64,000 nucleotides of DNA, taken from Pseudoduganella flava. GTDB lineage: Bacteria > Pseudomonadota > Gammaproteobacteria > Burkholderiales > Burkholderiaceae_D. The translations under genes were made by a program, and so were the position numbers. Within the stretch, counting starts at the first letter, position 1. Each line of letters begins with the position of its first letter. Below the pieces are notes generated by a model, which ran no database searches, had not been told where the DNA came from, and worked only from the letters and a program-made list of their open reading frames with translations. Location of the stretch: the NCBI RefSeq assembly GCF_007830495.1, contig NZ_VLKW01000006.1, positions 58,095 through 122,094 on the forward strand. Direction: 5' to 3'. Positions 61,712 through 64,000 of the stretch are shown piece after piece.

Positions 61712-62281
61712 TCAACGGCACAGGCCGTACGCCTTCCGCTCCGTGAACCAGCGGTACGTGAACGTGCGCACCGGGTAGCGTTCGCCGTCGATGATCACGG
61801 CCGGCGGCGTCATGTCGAAGCGCTGCGGCAGGCCGTTCTTGACGGCCAGGCGGACGCGCCATTGCGTGTCGTCGGCGGTGGCGACAGGGATCAGCAGACC
61901 CGGCACCTCCTTGATGACCTCGACCATCTCCGCGCGGCTGTTCGTGCCGCGCTGGTAAAAGCTCAGCACTTCGGCCTTCGCAATAACGGGTCCTTGCGGC
62001 TGCGTGACGTTGAAGGAGCGCGTCGTGAACTGCACCTTGCCGCCGCGCGGCACGATGTAGATGACGCCGAATTCCGCGCCGCCTTCCTGCAGCGTGACGG
62101 GGCTGGTCGCCGTGACGGACACGCCTTCCGGCAGCTCGAAGCGCGATGCCTCGACCCACTCGGCGCACGTGGGGCTGGTGGCCATGTACAGCTGCTCGGG
62201 GCGGTAGTCGTCGCCGCAGGCGGACAGCGTGAGCAGCAAGGGGAGGGTGAACAACGCGGGTCGGCGCATGGGATGTTTCAT
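61712..62281 (-). CDS. Lipoprotein of unknown function
   Basis: 189 residues. Signal with lipobox LLLTLSACGDDYRPEQLYMA. The mature part is beta-rich (FTTRSFNVTQPQGPVIAKAE) and ends RWFTERKAYGLCR, with Cys residues at both ends. It is convergent with the protease gene. No named family recognised. Confidence 0.75.
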   Translation of the reverse strand: MKHPMRRPALFTLPLLLTLSACGDDYRPEQLYMATSPTCAEWVEASRFELPEGVSVTATSPVTLQEGGAEFGVIYIVPRGGKVQFTTRSFNVTQPQGPVIAKAEVLSFYQRGTNSRAEMVEVIKEVPGLLIPVATADDTQWRVRLAVKNGLPQRFDMTPPAVIIDGERYPVRTFTYRWFTERKAYGLCR

Positions 62282-62495
62282 CGGGGGGACGAGCCGACAG
62301 TGTAACCGAGCACGCTTCCTTGCAACAGCGTCATCGAACCACGGTTATTGTAGCCAGGAAACGACAAGTCGCAACGGAACGCTTTCATCGCGCATGCCGG
62401 CCCGGGTATCCTAGCATCCGCGGCCCCACTCCTGCCGCACCAACATTCCCAGCGCCCCGTCCCCGCCTTGCAGTTCTTTCCTACAGGGGACCGCC

Positions 62496-64000
62496 ATGGC
62501 GACCACTACCGTATCCGTCTCGTTTGCCAACGGTTTCGTCGGCAATGCCGCACGCACCACCGAAGCCGACCAGGCGTATTACCTGACCAACCTCGGCTGG
62601 CGCAACGTCCAGTTCCAGCAATCCACCGACAACGGCCTGTTCGGCGGTTCGCAGGGCAACGACTATTCGGGCACGATCCTGATCACGGATGCGGCCGGCG
62701 TGCAGCACCGCATCGACGGTGTCGTCAACTGGCGCGCGCCCAGCGGCAACGTCAGCACGATGGTGTTTTATTCGACCGGCGCCGGCCACACGCTGGCAAC
62801 GACGAGTAACGGCCCGTACTACATCGACCCGTGGACCGAGGCGAACTCCGACCCGCACTCGTTCATCGGCCTGACGTTCAACGGCCGCAACCTGACGATC
62901 AGCGGCGGCTCCGTCACCGGCAATGCGGCGACCACGGGCCTGTTCACGGACCTGAACGCGTACCTGGCGGCGCAACCGCAGCTGCGCGTGGGTGACGCGG
63001 TCGTCAACGAAACGGCCGGCACCGCCACGTTCACGGTCACACTGAGCAAGACCAGCACGGACACCGTCACCGTCAAGTACGCGACCGCGGACGGCACCGC
63101 CGTCGCCAACAGCGACTACAACGCGACCAGCGGCACATTGACGTTCGCGCCGGGCCAGACCAGCAAGACGATCACCGTGTCCATCCTCGACAATGCGGTC
63201 CTCGACGGCACGCGCACCGCGAACATCGTGCTGTCCGACAGTACGTACGCGGCGATCACGGACAACACCGGCGTGCTGACGATCAACGACAACGAAGTCC
63301 CGGCCAGCGTGGCCACCGTGGTGGCCGAGGACAGCGTGCACACCGGCGCGAATCCGACGGACAGCGCGGTGGACGAAGGCGGCACGTTCCTGTACACCGT
63401 GGTGCTGAGCGGCACCGGAGGAGAGTACGCACTTACCGTGACCGGCAGCGCCGCGCCCGCCGACCTGGGCACGCTGACGTTCTCCGACGGCGTCGCGTGG
63501 AAGAACGGCAATCCGGCAACGGGCATCGTCGTCGTGCCGAACGGCGTGGGCAGCTTCAAGGTGACGCTGCCGACCGTCGACGACACGACCATCGAAACGA
63601 CGGAAACGGCCGTGCTGACCGTCGGCGGCGTCGCCGCGACGGGCACGATCGCCGATAACGACAGCCAGGCTGTCACGGCCGTGACGGCCGAGGACGCGGC
63701 CCACACGGGCATGGTGCCCGCGGACGACAGCGTCGTCGAAGGCGGCGCGCTGCTGTACACCGTCACGCTGAACGGCGCCAGTCCGGTGCCCACCGAGTAC
63801 GCGGTGGCGCTGTCCGGCACGGCCGGCGGGGCGGACCTGGCGACGCTGGCGTTCAGCAACGGTGTCGTCTGGAAGAACGGCGATGCGAACACGGGCATCG
63901 TCGTCGTGCCGGCCGGCGTCACGTCGTTCCGCGCGACGTTGACGACGGCGGACGACACGGCGATCGAAAGCACCGAGACGGCCGTGCTGACGGTGGGCGG
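62496..64000 (+). CDS. Calx-beta repeat surface protein, 5' part (runs off the window)
   Basis: At least 501 codons, open to the right edge. ATG at 62496 follows CAGGGGACC. Residues 1-160 are a unique N-terminal domain (TTTVSVSFANGFVGNAARTT). A Calx-beta domain follows at about 165-265 (VNETAGTATFTVTLSKTSTD ... LTINDNE). Then come repeating modules of about 120 residues, each with VxAED..HTG, a DEGG/VEGG motif and TGIVVVP...ETAVLTVGG. No signal peptide is seen, so it may be a type I-secreted RTX-like adhesin. Confidence 0.85.
   Translation, partial: MATTTVSVSFANGFVGNAARTTEADQAYYLTNLGWRNVQFQQSTDNGLFGGSQGNDYSGTILITDAAGVQHRIDGVVNWRAPSGNVSTMVFYSTGAGHTLATTSNGPYYIDPWTEANSDPHSFIGLTFNGRNLTISGGSVTGNAATTGLFTDLNAYLAAQPQLRVGDAVVNETAGTATFTVTLSKTSTDTVTVKYATADGTAVANSDYNATSGTLTFAPGQTSKTITVSILDNAVLDGTRTANIVLSDSTYAAITDNTGVLTINDNEVPASVATVVAEDSVHTGANPTDSAVDEGGTFLYTVVLSGTGGEYALTVTGSAAPADLGTLTFSDGVAWKNGNPATGIVVVPNGVGSFKVTLPTVDDTTIETTETAVLTVGGVAATGTIADNDSQAVTAVTAEDAAHTGMVPADDSVVEGGALLYTVTLNGASPVPTEYAVALSGTAGGADLATLAFSNGVVWKNGDANTGIVVVPAGVTSFRATLTTADDTAIESTETAVLTVG

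Overview
The window is GC-rich bacterial chromosome, almost certainly a betaproteobacterium. Protein style and gene content (monomeric isocitrate dehydrogenase, PutA without a DNA-binding domain next to an Lrp-type regulator, 3-hydroxybutyrate oligomer hydrolase, interspersed GGTGTCTGACACC palindromes) fit Oxalobacteraceae of the Massilia/Duganella kind. That placement is inference from recall, not from a search. mnmG-rsmG-parA-parB, a parS cluster and the complete atpIBEFHAGDC operon place the segment close to the replication origin. dnaA itself is not present.

Layout. 0-14 kb: icd; an ArsR-SRPBCC-GST operon; a 25-residue membrane protein; a flavin reductase, sterol desaturase and small membrane protein unit facing a DUF1993 gene and a LuxR solo, with two lux-box palindromes between them; a LytS/LytR-type two-component pair; a Tat-exported PfpI-YHS fusion. 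14-24 kb: cell-wall precursor genes glmS and glmU, acpH, a HAD-NUDIX fusion, rsmD-coaD-ferredoxin and small exported or membrane proteins. 24.3-28.6 kb: an AT-richer island with a translationally coupled dGTPase, nucleotidyltransferase and HNH-like gene, ended by a 28-bp-arm perfect palindrome. This is the best candidate for an undescribed system, probably anti-phage. 28.6-37 kb: LysR, chemoreceptor, Lrp and putA (proline use), mtnN. 37.1-37.85 kb: a non-coding locus built of two diverged copies of a DnaA-box unit, an oriC-like element. 37.8-46.4 kb: nitronate monooxygenase, a five-gene branched-chain-type ABC transporter, 3HB-oligomer hydrolase. 46.4-48.6 kb: a small secreted peptide, a twice-frameshifted iron alcohol dehydrogenase and a TSUP permease. 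48.6-53.2 kb: three parS sites, mnmG, rsmG, a nine-unit 9-bp AT-rich array, parA, parB. 53.5-60.7 kb: ATP synthase operon with a near-consensus promoter and terminator. 60.7-64 kb: a putative zinc protease, a lipoprotein, and the start of a large Calx-beta repeat protein that runs off the window.

Most genes are core housekeeping. The points that stand out are the dGTPase island, the DnaA-box duplication, the rsmG/parA iteron-like array, the lux-box regulon, two domain fusions, and two genes of 25 and 50 codons.
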